DNA of 64,000 nucleotides, from positions 119,169-183,168 of the forward strand of contig SCFE01000029.1 in assembly GCA_004352715.1 (NCBI GenBank). The letters are read 5' to 3'. This DNA is from Hofstenia miamia (Eukaryota; Xenacoelomorpha; Acoela). Under the pieces are notes generated by a model. It was not told the DNA's origin. It made no database searches and saw nothing but the letters and a program-made list of their open reading frames with translations. Shown in pieces: positions 44,001 through 56,504 of this stretch (positions are counted from its first letter, which is position 1; every line of letters starts with the position of its first letter). Both the position numbers and the translations under genes were made by a program.

Positions 44001-45714
44001 GTATTCTTGTGGTCTAATTAGTAAGGGGAATTGTAAACGATAGTATAAAATTTGCAGTATTAACGGTTTAAATAAAGTAACAGAATTCAGCTACAATTGT
44101 TTGAAACTTTTCCTTGTGTTCTCATTATAGGAGAAAAACATCAAACAAAACCTTTAAGTTACTGTAAGGAAAAATTCGCAATTTACTCTATATATCATCA
44201 TAAAGGAAGCGTGTTAGATATTTTATTCTTCTGCACTCTAAAAAAAAGTCAAACATTTAAACTCTGCGTAAAACGAAAAAGGGCCCTACTCTTTACATCA
44301 TTGAGAAGCAGGGAAGCTCAAATATTTAGAGTAGCTAATGCCGAGAACTTGTTTGAAGTCAAACTTCACAAAAACTTCATTAATCATTCAATTAAAAGAG
44401 CGTAGCAATTAATGCCTGCAAAACACAGCATAACTAAATCAAAATAGACAGAACGGTTAAATATTTGACTAGCAATCGGATTAATTAACTTTGCAGCAAA
44501 CTGACTAAATTCAGAAGATTAATTACTTTTACTCTGACCCTCTAGCTGTTTCCAATTGCGAGTAATCAGGGTTTAGATTATAATTGAGCAGCATTCATTA
44601 AGAATAACTGATTCATCTAGTGATTTGCACAAGCAGTAGGTATCTGAGTTTACAGTGTGTTATTAGTATTAGTGTGAAAGTGACTTGTAACGTGGGTAAT
44701 TCTAGATGACGTATTTTGATTGGGCAAAATACTCAGTTACATTCTACTCTATTTTAGAGCTGATAATTTTTACATTGTATTTTCATTAAACTGATGATTT
44801 ATACAAGTCTCAAAGGAAATTTATACCTTTAGATTGGCTAGACACTGTGGTTTGGGACTGAATTTTTGCTTATCCTAACCGAGTTAGATGTTCGTCCTAT
44901 AATAGAAAAAGGTTATTTCATAACCAAAAGTAAAATAAAATATCCACCCTCGATTTCCGAACCTTGTAGAAATTCAGTTTCACCACAATAAAACAAGAAA
45001 TGTCTTTATTTAAAAAACGTTAAACCGGTTTGCAAAAAAGTCCTATTTTTAATGTTTAATTATGAAAAATTGGTCTAAATATATCATGAATTATTCGTTA
45101 CATTCTTCATTTTTGTGTTGTGAATGTCTAATTCTCTCTCTCTCTCTCTCTCTCTCAACTTCAACTTTTAAAAAAATCATCTATAGTTGGCTTTAAGTAA
45201 AATATACAGTTTTTTTTGCTTACTGCAAATATTATTTTAATCAAACATGAAAAACATAATTTTTGTAAATTTAAGTTCATACATTCTAAAAAAAATTTTA
45301 ATTTAGCAAAAAACAATTACGAAGGTGAAAAAAATATTTTAAAATAAAAAGAATTAGAAATTAGTATATTTATTTAGTACCAAAAATGATTTGCTTAGCA
45401 CCAAAAGCTTACTTAGCATCAAATAAAATTTTTCTGTAATACTGAACACCAAATATTCATGCTTAGTATACTATAAGACTTTTGATAGATTGATTTCAAT
45501 TGACACTAAGTTCCAACTGTAAACTATATAAACACTTCTTCTGCAAATATAGAAACGAATATTGAAATTAATAAATCTTACTATTTAGTATTATACGATC
45601 CTCAGTTTGAGTCGCACTATTTGTATTCCGAAAGAGGCCATCACCAGATCGTTTAATTGAAGTGCGAACTTCATTTAACAATTCTGCAAGAAATCGCATT
45701 TCTCCAGACGTCAT
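41081..45714 (-). CDS. Bcl-2-family apoptosis regulator, four coding exons, 227 residues
   Basis: Exons on the minus strand: 45714-45582, 42222-42089, 42047-41766 and 41215-41081. Phases agree (1, 0, 0) and every junction has GT/AG; the sum is 684 bases. Residues 90-110 (FLMGLIEKIHDKYKELFNNI) occupy the BH3-to-helix-3 position, 135-155 (MVPNFNYVAALIVFGYRLAV) the BH1 position and 178-192 (VEWIFREFINWTDVF) the BH2 position, whose W-T-D-V resembles Bok. Residues 199-226 are a hydrophobic C-terminal anchor ending VYMK, expected for mitochondrial or ER membranes. Family members control mitochondrial membrane permeability in cell death. The BH1 N-W-G-R signature is N-F-N-Y here and the BH3 Gly-Asp is absent, so pro- or anti-death role cannot be told. 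An acceptor three bases before the ATG implies an upstream 5' UTR exon. No stops or frameshifts. Confidence 0.8.
42048..42088 (-). other. 41-base intron in the Bcl-2-family gene
   Basis: Donor gag|gttgta, acceptor aaatttag|gct. It contains an in-frame stop and its length is not a multiple of three, so it must be removed for the protein to continue. Unusually short for an animal intron. Confidence 0.6.
42223..45581 (-). other. first intron (3.4 kb) of the Bcl-2-family gene
   Basis: Donor gtaaga, acceptor cgttttag. It contains a (ct)n microsatellite at 45133-45157 and a GC-richer patch at 42470-42760 (cccacctttccacctcagtg; cccctcattggggtcac) that may be an old element. No nested gene recognised. 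Confidence 0.6.
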
Positions 45715-45717
45715 TTT

Positions 45718-45728
45718 CTAAAAAAATA
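45718..45728 (-). promoter_or_regulatory. splice acceptor in front of the Bcl-2-family start codon
   Basis: The minus strand reads atttttttag then aaaATG, so translation begins in an exon that is not the first transcribed one. Confidence 0.5.
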
Positions 45729-46639
45729 TTTTGAGGAAATGTAGATGAGGTCATTGCAGATGTGATCAAAGGTATTTGAGTAATAGACCATAAAAGTATG
45801 CAATCTTTTTGATATGCAGTATCTGTTAGTATTGAATGCATCAATATAAAATATATTTTGAAAATAGTTCAAAAAGTGCATCATGGAATTTCTAACTGTA
45901 ACCCCACAACTGGAACATAAGGACAAAACTTTGTAACTTAATATAACTGCACCTTTCTAATTATTTGATGTTCCATCTTATGAAATATAAATCTGAAATA
46001 ACTGCACATAAAACACTATTTTATTTGCATATTTAAAATTCTGTAGTGAGTTTCTTCATACACCCTTACTTCTTAAGGACTGTATTTTTCTTATATTTTT
46101 CTAGAATTCTTCAAAAAATATTCAGAAATCAGGATATATTTACAAATTTTAAAGTGGCTCTCTCATTAAAAAGTCACTTTTTTGAATGAATATCTACAGT
46201 GTTGGTTCTTGTTCTCATCCACTTATATTTTTAAGAACCTGGTCATGAAGCGTGGGCATAATTTGGGTTTGAGTTAAGCTAGGTGGGGATTTGTAAACAT
46301 ATGGGTAATGTGCATGTACATTATTAACAATGAAGTTCATAGAACATTAAATTAGAGCTGCAAATATAGATGCAGGATGTTACTTTTTCAGAAAATAAAT
46401 TCTCCGAATGTTAAATATGAAAATATTTAACAATAATTATCCATGACATTAGTGCAATTTATTCTTAACATTTGCTTTAATAACTATTTTTTAGTTATGT
46501 GTATTAAACACAATAAGCATAAATCATTGGTTTTTAACGGCTCAACAAATAATTTGCATATTTGAGGAAGAATTATAGTTTTGTGCAGGTGTAGATGCAA
46601 GATGATCAATTATGTCAGTAGTATGAATTGAGTTCCATC

Positions 46640-46902
46640 CCATTCCACATTTCCTTGTGAACAAATGTACCCTCATATTAATGGTCAGACTAAGCATTTT
46701 TACTGAATTACAGATTGGTGAGATCTTTATGGATGCATTGAGTTCATCTGGTCATGTCTCCTTGGGAACAATAGGAAGGGTTTGTCTAAAATCTCCACCT
46801 ATAAGAAAGGTGACATCCCATAAGTTTTTGGTTGTTTCTAAGATCTTGCAATATTCTATTTATTGCTTCAAATGCAGCTTTATGAGACATCATGAGCTCA
46901 TC

Positions 46903-46907
<5 letters not shown>
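46640..46907 (-). pseudogene. PIF1-type helicase fragment (probable Helitron relic)
   Basis: The minus strand reads WDELMMSHKAAFEAINRILQ followed by DLRNNQKLMG, matching the Walker B region of PIF1/Helitron helicases (W-DE-x-x-M-x-x-K-x-x-x-EA-(L/I)(D/N)R-x-L-x-D-(L/I)). Frameshifts follow, then a degraded G-G-D-F-R-Q-x-L-P-type segment (WRFQTNPSYCSQGD) and, in another frame, MRVHLFT, like the N-MR motif. A TA microsatellite (46906-46934) abuts its start. 45730-46639 has no other recognised features. Confidence 0.6.
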
Positions 46908-46936
<29 letters not shown>

Positions 46937-47039
46937 AATTGCATGCATTTGGTGAAAAACGAGTATGAAAAATAGTTAGTAGAAATATACAAACTTGCTA
47001 GTATCATTACAAATTATATCAGTGGTTGAAATATGTCAG

Positions 47040-49490
47040 AGTTTCTTAACCCAAATTAAAATAACTAGATAGACCTAATTTTAATAGAATAGAGAAGTAT
47101 ACAACAGATTTATTTATCAAAACGATTTGAATGAGGAAAACATTGCTTTGATTAAGTGTGAGAATCCCCATTTTTTTACAAAGCTGATCATTCTTAAATA
47201 GCATAATAGCATACAAAATTGTAACTAAGCCTGCAAAAATAGGCAAAATGTTTTGTCTTGAAAAAAATCATTTTAATACCTTTGGTGTAATAACAATTAG
47301 CCAAATCAAATATTTGGAAAATAATTCAAAACTTGCTGTTTAAATATTAACATGTTTTCAAAAAAATAACAATTTAAGGATAGAAACGAATATATATTAA
47401 TAATGCATGTCAATAGGAAAAACACAAATTTTCCTAAAATATTTTAAATATTTCTGAAACATGTTCATTATTTCTGTTGCCAGTATATATATTTAATAGT
47501 TCCTAGTTATAATAAGAAAAGTACCCCTTAGAAAGCTTTCTTGCCAAGAATAAATATAATATAAAAACCATGAAAAATATTGTTAAAAGAGAGTAAAAGT
47601 TTAATGTAGAATTTTAAACTGAATTTTATTAAATGATAACTTTTAGATATTTAATCTAATATTTTTTGAATAAATTTATTCAAGAATGTTCAATGAAAAC
47701 TTAATGCTTAAATCTGCTTAGTCTATCATTACTTAGCATTTCATTGCAAATATATCAAAAAAATTGTTTTCATTGCTATTTTATTCAATTCGGTTATAAT
47801 TAGAGCAAGATTTCCGGTCTGAGTTCGAGGCTCTACACTTCGAGTTCAATCGAGTTTTTGAAAATTTCGAGTTTTTTAGGGTAACAAATTAATTTAGATT
47901 TAATGATAATTCCGAGTTTAGTAAGCTAAAAAAATGTATTTTAGTTTGATAAAAATTGAAATTTACAATTTTTGATTTTTTACCATATTCTCAAGTGAAC
48001 TTTTGATCGAGTTTGAGCTTGAGTATACATGAGTTCTCATCCGAGTTTTTCCGATGGGGTTTTTAACATTCTGAGTACTCGGCAAAAACCCTTAATTAGA
48101 GTAAATTAAGCAGTACCCTATTGCTAAAGCATTACTGTTTTTCAATAGCATACAATTTGATAAAATATTATTCAAAAAGAGTCATATTACAATGAAAAAT
48201 TCTTTGCTTATTTTTGCAACTAATAATTTAGTTATTATTCTACTAAAAATTTTGAAACAAATTATTGAATTTGCTGAAACAATATTTTCTAAAAGAAATG
48301 GAATTTCCAAATCCGCTTGGTCTAAGAATATTTACCATCTGATATGTCAATTAAACGACATATTGTTTTATTCCTTACAATTGCTTGGCCAGCTCCTAGT
48401 TTTAAAACATTTGTGTATGCTACCATAAACAGCTAAGCTAAAGCACCAAATTATTACTAAGAGTTTTAGATATTGGTTTGCATAATGCATGTTATTTTAA
48501 GCTTTTGCTTTTCTAAAATATGCGGAGCAATATGGCTGGTTTGACAGACATGAATTTGAATATACAGATACATTTTCATACCTGGTTGCATAGGCAGTGC
48601 TAATTTGGAGTCACTCTAAATTCCACAATATCACTAAGGAGAATGCAACTGCAACGACTGTACTGTAAATACTAGCTTCAGATTGCATATATTCAAGGGA
48701 TGTACATTAATTATGCAATAAGAAACACCTGTTTTATTTGCTATTACATTGTCTTTCGGATTTTGTGATGTCCGTCCAATTTTGTAGCTAAGTGAATTTT
48801 TTATATTTAGTTTTTTGTATATTTATATTTTTGTAAATTTATTTATTCCTCATTATTACAACTAAATGTTTCAAAAATTTCGCATATTATGTTGGTGGTT
48901 CAAGAAATTATCATAAAATACATTTTGGAACAGCATCTCACTGCTCTAAGTAAATTTTTAGCTATTTCAGCAACACATTGCATTAGCATGTTTCATGGAA
49001 ATCTGTCACTAATATAATTCCTCAAAACTATAAATTATGCAAAAAACAGAAACATTCGCCATTATCAAATTAGCTAAGTGATTCACATTTTAGATGATCA
49101 GTATTTTGATAAGAAAATCAGCATATTTCTAAAAAAGCAGCTTTAATCTTTTTTTTCAAAATCTTTCCCTCGTTTATAAATAAATTGCTTACAAATAAAA
49201 TATGATCTTGGTTTGAAGATTTGGTAGATTTCTGTTTATTAATTTGATATGTAACCATGGGTAATCATTAACAATTCATCAAGTTACATTTTTATTCTGC
49301 ACTTTTTTTATCATGTCAGAACTACATTTGAATTAAATGAGACAAACTATCAAACATAATTATTCTGTTAATTATTGAGCAAATAATCTTGTAACAGTAT
49401 CAAATACTACCCAGTTAAACCCCCATGGCAGTTGTGTAACTACCAAAAGATGTTTATAATGAGTTGACACTGCACTATATCATAATTATT
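47040..49490 (+). repeat. dispersed repeat A, copy 2 (longest)
   Basis: 47046-47270 matches 54487-54720 (gaatagagaagtatacaa/gtgtaca, tttgatt-agtg-gtgaat, gatcattctta, aaaataggcaaa-t-ttttgtcttg). 48300-49100 matches both other copies, and 49248-49470 matches 30740-30900. All are in the same orientation. A cgagttc-rich patch at 47815-48075 is particular to this copy. 49491-49727 is featureless. Confidence 0.75.
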
Positions 49491-49727
49491 TAGTCAAGTT
49501 TCTGAAATCCCCAAAAGAATTTTTTTCTCTAATTTATTTAATAAGTTTAATATTACATGATCTCATTTGATAAATTCTGAAAGTTTATATCTATATACTT
49601 AAAGTCAGGTGTTTTGTAGAGCCATATGCTGGTCATTTAAAATATATCAAAGAAATGAAACTTGTAAAACTAAGTATTGTTGGAAATATTCTATAACACT
49701 GCTGATAGATAAGGCTTTTTTATTATT

Positions 49728-50146
49728 NNNNNNNNNNNNNNNNNNNNNNNNNNNNNNNNNNNNNNNNNNNNNNNNNNNNNNNNNNNNNNNNNNNNNNNNN
49801 NNNNNNNNNNNNNNNNNNNNNNNNNNNNNNNNNNNNNNNNNNNNNNNNNNNNNNNNNNNNNNNNNNNNNNNNNNNNNNNNNNNNNNNNNNNNNNNNNNNN
49901 NNNNNNNNNNNNNNNNNNNNNNNNNNNNNNNNNNNNNNNNNNNNNNNNNNNNNNNNNNNNNNNNNNNNNNNNNNNNNNNNNNNNNNNNNNNNNNNNNNNN
50001 NNNNNNNNNNNNNNNNNNNNNNNNNNNNNNNNNNNNNNNNNNNNNNNNNNNNNNNNNNNNNNNNNNNNNNNNNNNNNNNNNNNNNNNNNNNNNNNNNNNN
50101 NNNNNNNNNNNNNNNNNNNNNNNNNNNNNNNNNNNNNNNNNNNNNN
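49728..50146. other. assembly gap, 419 N
   Basis: Undetermined sequence. Open frames across it are meaningless. Confidence 0.95.
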
Positions 50147-51007
50147 ATGAAATATTTCTGTCACACAATAGCATATGAGAATTGGTTTTGTGTGCTATCT
50201 TAATACATGCATAAAAATATTTTTTGCAATTGCTCTAATTGACTTGCATTCTTATCTTATGCTGTCACAAAATCTTTCTGCATTATGAAGAAGTATGCAT
50301 TGTACTGCTGTCTTTCTTCAAAGGAAATGTTTGTTATCTTTTGGGGCACTTTGCATTTTATTCACCCATGTGTTCCATGTATTCACAAAGAGATGCAATT
50401 GTTTTGATGAAAAGTGGCGAGAAATTCTTCATATGCTGTATAACGTTGTTTCTTCTCATTGTGACAATAGTCATTTTAAATGTGCTTGCTTGTGGATAAT
50501 CTCCAAGGTGTTTTGAGCATAATTGATAGCGGCACTTGTTTGGCAAGACATAGACATAATATCTACTAAACAAAGCTGAGTTCCATATTTCTCTGATTGC
50601 CTTGCATAAGAATTAGCAGACTAGAGAGACCTTTATGGTTTCTAAAATTATTCTTCAAGTGTTAGGAAAAGGAAGAGACATACAGCCTTTAAAATTTCTT
50701 TAAATCTGTCAAATATATATTTGATAGGTTTAACATTATTACAAATTCTCACAGACTCTGTTGATCTTTTTTCAAAAAAATTGAACTGATCTTAGCTCAT
50801 GTAGTCAATGAAGAAGCACGATCCACTGTCATTACATCAAAACAATGGTACATTCTAATTCTTAGTAAATCTTCTCATTATATAGAGATATAATGCAAAT
50901 GCATTTAAGTTTTGTATACAAATAATATAGCAGAAATGCTTTGCTAAAATATAATTTTTAGTTAAAACATTTAACTAGTCAATTTAACTTCCACTTCTGC
51001 TTTCAAA
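50147..51007. other. stretch with weak minus-strand coding character, unrecognised
   Basis: On the minus strand 50358-50573 is open (RYYVYVLPNKCRYQLCSKHL) and is preceded by IREIWNSAL in the same frame. The flanks have many stops. Could be another decayed transposon gene; no family signature seen. Confidence 0.25.
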
Positions 51008-51110
51008 ATGCAAGCTGAGGAGGGCATGTAGCATAATCCAATTAAAAAGTAACAGCAACTAAGATTGAAAAGAAAAAGAATAAAAAGAATAGGAAAAAAG
51101 GATAGCAAAC
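51008..51110 (+). repeat. gypsy polypurine tract and LTR start (fragment)
   Basis: aagctgaggagggca is followed by tgtagcataatccaatt, nearly the same as the junction at 4771-4800. After about 80 bases the similarity to the LTR fades. Confidence 0.65.
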
Positions 51111-51729
51111 ACGTTGGACATAATGGAAAACATCAAGCATTACACCTTCCCCTGGATATTTGTTCGTCATTTTTCTTGATTTGCTGTAATGATCAGTTAC
51201 TTCAGGCAAGTTGACATTTCAGTGCAGTTTTGGTTGTGAGAGGCATTTATGTTTTTCTCTTTTGTCCTTCTATCATTCAAATAAATTTTTTTTAATTTTT
51301 TTCCAGTAGATCATGTAGCTATTCATTCTTTGAGTATTAAGGTAACAATAATTTTCTTTTCTCTAAGAGAATACAGAGTTTGGTGTCTCTATGCTGAAGA
51401 CAATTTCAGGTAATTATGTAGAAGAAATCCATCTTAACTACATTTCCTATGGTGTTGTTTGGATTCCATGTCCTGTCATGGTCGCTATGTAGAATAATCA
51501 CCCAGGCTAGGATTTGCATTAACAATATTAAGTTACTTCTCCATTTTGCAGATTCCTATTGCAGGGCAATGTCTATCTCACAAACTGTGTCATCTTTAGA
51601 ATAACATGGAAAACAACTGATAATAACTTCCTTTGATTCATAATCAATTACTTTTTAGGTAACCAGTGAATCCAGTTTGATTGTGGGCATCAGCCTGAAG
51701 TTGAGTCAATTCACCAACATTCCATTTTT

Positions 51730-52638
51730 TGTAATGCTTCCAGACACTGATTACTTAGCTCATACTCAGAAAAGAAAGAATATTATGTGTACCCTACTTG
51801 TTGGTGAATAAATGAGCATGACACTATTTGACTTACTCTCACTCTTATTGTGTGACAAGATTTACAAACACAAATTGTTAATACAAATTGACACTAGCTG
51901 CGATACAACATGTAAACATGACTTATAAAATATACAACTATTAAATAAAAGCAGCTTCCTAACCTACATATAGGAATAAAATACAATAGCTAATCATTCA
52001 ATATATTCAGTCTTTTATTGGTCATTTATAGACAATTTGTATCTAAAATATAAGTAATTCTAGTGTTGGCTAATTCGCCTTTCTCAAATTTATTACTACA
52101 TGTAAATCAAAATTAAACAATAGCAAGCTAAGCACAATAAGAAAAACCTTACATGTATAAGCAATCTAAATGCAGTTCACAATTAAGGACTCAGGCCTAA
52201 ATAGTCGTACTCGCCATGGTTTCTTGATCATTAATATGCATGAAATGCTTAGCTTCACATTGTATTAATAAATCAAACAAGCAATGAGAAAAGATAAATT
52301 TAATTCCAAAGAATTTGTTTCATCAACCTCTTTCTAATCTTAGTGACTATTTATACTTACATTTTTACAAACATGTTTAATTATAACATGTTGCTATTCA
52401 ATTTCTGCTAAACCGCGTAGAAATTCTGAATGGCTAATGCCTGTAGACTAATATAAAATTGGAGTGATTCGTCCATTGATTTATATCAAAAAGTGTTAGC
52501 AGCAAATATTTGTTTGTAAAATTAATTAAATCAGTTCTGATAGCAAATCTTATTAAATAGTAAATCAAATTTTTCTTTTTATTCTTTTTCTTTTTTAAAT
52601 CTAAGTTGCTGCTATTTTTTATTTTGGATTATGCTACA
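51730..52638 (-). repeat. gypsy LTR, reverse orientation (909 bp)
   Basis: On the minus strand it starts tgtagcataatcc at 52638 and ends ...gcattaca at 51730, with internal blocks shared with the LTR at 4786-5740. The next bases are aaaaaTGGAATG, a candidate primer-binding site, so 51110-51729 is likely leader sequence of the same reverse element. Confidence 0.65.
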
Positions 52639-53340
52639 ATTAAAACACCATTAGCATAAAGATTATATTCACTAAATAATGAATGTAGGGGGTTGTTTGT
52701 TAGACATAGATGATCTCGTTTAGTTGCCTCAGAATTATCCCAGCTAAAATCACTCCGCCATCACGCAAAATTTTGACTGATATAGCCAAGTGTATACTTT
52801 GGAAATCAATGTATTCATTTTTTCTGAATCAAATTTCAATTCAATCATTGGACCATTAAACCCCGATTTTTTGAAAGTTTACCAAAACTTTGCCTTGTTC
52901 AAAAATTATCCAAACATGAATGTTTGAAGATGCTCATGACTGTACTTGAACTAATAAATATTCCCAACGAATATGTGTATTTATACTAAATTTGTAAGAA
53001 TATAAGTTATTTTATTCTAGGCATTTTTCGTTTCAAACTATCATTTTTACACCTACTATGTGCATTGATAAAAAATCATTTTAACACCACGTCGTATTTT
53101 GATAGTTTATGTTATTCTTTCAGATGTAGATATCCCATTGACATTTTGACTAATCTTTTTACGTTGTTTCCTAAATTAGTTTTTTATTATGTTTCTTGCA
53201 ACATTTACAATTCTGCACTTTACCACTTGCTTTGACAATACCAAAATATTTCTGTCAATTATTGCTGGAACCATTTCGACTGATGGCCTGTTCACTATAA
53301 CATTGTCCATAATGAATGATTTGTTTTTTATTCTCATCCA
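52639..53340. other. AT-rich stretch between LTR and integrase relic
   Basis: Nothing recognised with confidence. The minus strand near 53130-53330 may continue the integrase-containing element, but no motif is clear. Confidence 0.3.
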
Positions 53341-54010
53341 TATTTATATTAATCTATTCTAGCCCGATTAACGTTTTCAAATAACCTGTGTTAATTCATG
53401 ATTAAAAAATTTTCCTGAAATTATTTCCCCGTCACTGATTCAATTTTATTTCATGTAATTGTAAAAAACATTTGCTTGATTTTGAAACCTCATTTTGAAA
53501 TTGTGGTAAATATCCTTTTCGGCTTTGAAAGTCTAACTAAGTCACCATTATGAAATAATGTTTTTTCTTGACAACATGCATTAACACTCATTAATTTTCC
53601 AATCAAATATGGCATGCGCTTTTTTCACACAAAATATTGAGTCATTCCATTTTTCCGATTTACACGGGAATTCAATACATTAATTATTTGTGTAGCTTGT
53701 CTACATATTTAAAATTGTTGGTAAAGTGAAGCCATTTAAATAGAATTTACTTTAAACTCTTTATTGCTCTTGTTGCGCATACAGCCTTCATGATTGAATT
53801 TGTACTATACAATATAGTTTATTTCTTTTACAAAAATCGAGCAATTCACCTCTGAATTCACTTCCACAATCAATCCAAATTCGTTTAACATTAAGCCAGT
53901 TCTTAATTTTTAAAAGCATACATAAAACCAAATTTCCTACATATGCATATGTTACTTGGCCAAATGAATTAACAAAGAAGAATCGTAAAACACTAAGAAT
54001 ATCTCTAAGC
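53341..54010 (-). pseudogene. Polinton/Maverick-type integrase relic
   Basis: The minus strand reads a hydrophobic stretch ending NWLNVKRIWIDCGSEFRGEL, with the second catalytic Asp in the usual I-x-x-D-x-G-x-EF motif. After a frameshift comes MKAVCATRAIKSLK, where the third catalytic Glu normally occurs (K-A-x-x-(A/V)-ERA-I-x-x-LK); here it is Thr. KWLHFTNNFKYVDKLHK matches the (R/K)YIDVL-type helix. Further on, HNGDLVRLSKPKRIF matches the GD-x-VR(I/L)SK-x-(K/R)-x-x-F chromatin-end motif of Polinton integrases, and a GK-x-FQE segment follows. Multiple frameshifts. Other Polinton genes were not recognised. Confidence 0.6.
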
Positions 54011-54486
54011 TTATTGCTACACTATCGAAATTAAATAAGCATGTACTTATTGATAGAATAAACAACATTTTTATTGAGTTATTCAAAATTATTCGATGAA
54101 CTTATATGAGGATGGAAGTGATTCAGTAAATGAAGAAATTTCTGTGTCCAAGTGCAGCACCAGAACAATAGTTCATTTTGATGTTTTTCAAAAACCTACT
54201 TTCCAGCAGCCTTAAAATATATTATTTCTGGAACGCACCCGGTTTTTCTATGGAATATTTGCATTACTAAACCCAATTTGTCATTAAGCATTTGATGCAA
54301 TACAATACAATATATAAAGAATGTAATGTATTATTAACTTTTTAATCATTTTTCGCAGCAACCCAGAAATGCACTGCAAATTTGTTATTGAACATAATTT
54401 GCGATCTGCAATCATCTTCAAAAATTTAATTTGACAAATTGAGGATTCTGATTGAATAGTTTTTTTATATAATTATATGTAGTACA

Positions 54487-56340
54487 TCACCCTTTACCCA
54501 GGTTGGAAAAATAGATTTTTAAGCACAGATATCTAATAGGATAGTGAAGTGTACAAAAGATATATTTTATCAAAACAAATTGAGTAAGGGAAACATTTCT
54601 TTGATTGAGTGCGTGAATTACAATTTTTTGAAAAACCTGATCATTCTTAGGTAATAAAATTGCATACAACATTGCAAATAAGAATGTAAAAATAGGCAAA
54701 GTATTTTGTCTTGCAAATAAATACCTTTACCAACATAAATATTTGGAAAATAATTAACAACGTTCTGTCTTAAAAATAATATACAGTTTAAAAAATAATT
54801 CAGTATTAGGAAGCATCGTGTCTATTAAAATTTTACGTCATTAGGACAAAAGAAAATTTTTAAGGAATATTCTATATAAGTCAGAAAAATTATCATTTTG
54901 ATTGCTAGTGTTTAAGAAATATTTCCTAATTATAATATATTAACTCTTAGAAAGTTATTACCATGAATAATTATAGTATAAACACAACTTGAATAATATG
55001 AAATTTTCTTCTTTTTAGGACATTGAATTGCAGAGTTTATTTCTAACATTTTTTAATAAATTTTCTAGAATTTCTATAAAAATATTTTTCTAAAGTCTTG
55101 CTTAGTTTATAAATAGTTAGAATTTCATTTACAAATTTATTAAAATTAAATTGTTTTTTATGATTATTAACCAAATCTTTATTCTGAATTTATAGATCAA
55201 AAAGGCTTAATGGGGTTATTAATATTCTACTCTTTTTATCAATAAATAACAAAAACTACAAAAAGCTCTTGAAAATTTATGAAATAATCAAAATATTGTT
55301 GCTTTGCAAGAAAGAAAACAGGCTAAGGCCTTTTGAATAAGAACAAAACGCCAAGTTATTAAATATAAATATACTTACTATTAACACAAATTTTTAGTGA
55401 ACTGTACCTTGTTTTTAAATTTTTATCATTTTTTAACAACACCAGTCAGTAAAATATTATTCAAATAGAATCATATTACAAGACCAAATTTTTTGCTTAT
55501 TTTTTAAAATAGTGCTTTGTAGCCAATGATTCAATTATCATTCATTACATTATGTTTGTAAATTTATTGGATTTTTAAATTTCTAGTTGAAAGTGACATC
55601 GGCTTTTCGAAGATTATTTAACATCTGATTGGTCAATTGAAAATCATATTTAAAAGTATTTAGCCAGCTCCTAATTTTGAGTTTACACTCTTTTAAAGTA
55701 TACAGAGCAATCTGGATGCTATTACAGAATTTTTTTCCATACAATTATATTTTCATACCTGTATGTATTAGAAGTGCTCATTGAAATCACTTTAAAATCC
55801 AAAATAAAAATAAAGAGAATGTAACTGTAACGACTAAACTGTGAAAATTTGTCATCAGTCTGTATAAATTCAGATAATGTAAATGACACACTAAGAAACA
55901 GCTGCTATACTTCCAATTATTTATACTGTCTATCCATTAGTTCTCGGATATCTGTTCTCTGTGATAACCGTTCAATCTTGTATCTATGTGGGCCTTTGCC
56001 TTACTCCCTTGTTCTTTAAATCCATAAAATTAATGCATTTCTATCTATTTTCTAAGTGTTTCGTTTTGTTTATTGAAAATATATTTATTCCAATATATTA
56101 CAATTAATATACTTTTTACTAAATCCTCACATTACTATGTTGTTCATTCACGAAATTAGATAAATTACATTTTCAGACAGGATATCACAGTTTCATTTAT
56201 TTTTTAACAGTTGGCAAGTCCTGACGAATGCATGATTGCTGGAAATTTGTCGCTAATATAATTCTTTAAAACTATAAACTATGCAAAAACGGAAGCATTT
56301 GTCATTATCACATAAGCTAAGTGCTTCACATTTCAAAGCG
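54487..56340 (+). repeat. dispersed repeat A, copy 3
   Basis: The 5' part matches 47046-47270, the remainder matches 29880-30570 and 48300-49090 in order. Followed at 56505 by repeat B. No shared open frame. Confidence 0.75.
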
Positions 56341-56504
56341 GTCCGACTGAGACGTGGGTCGTCAGCACCTTTTCATTATTTTGAAGCAAACCACCAGTAG
56401 ATCATTGTCGAAAAAAAAATATATTCCTTTAAAAAATGGTCGAAGAGTAACTTTTACTCAATTATTTAGCTTTATGTCATAATAATGGCAACAAAATATT
56501 AGAC

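Noticed and set aside
45133-45157. (ct)n tract as promoter element
   Set aside because: It lies in the middle of the first intron of the Bcl-2-family gene with no other promoter signals; treated as a microsatellite.
46657-47007. Frames with YIYIYI stretches
   Set aside because: They translate an (at)n microsatellite. The real signal is the helicase fragment on the minus strand up to 46907.
49609-50178. Open frames on both strands through the gap at 49728-50146
   Set aside because: They exist only because N cannot form a stop codon.
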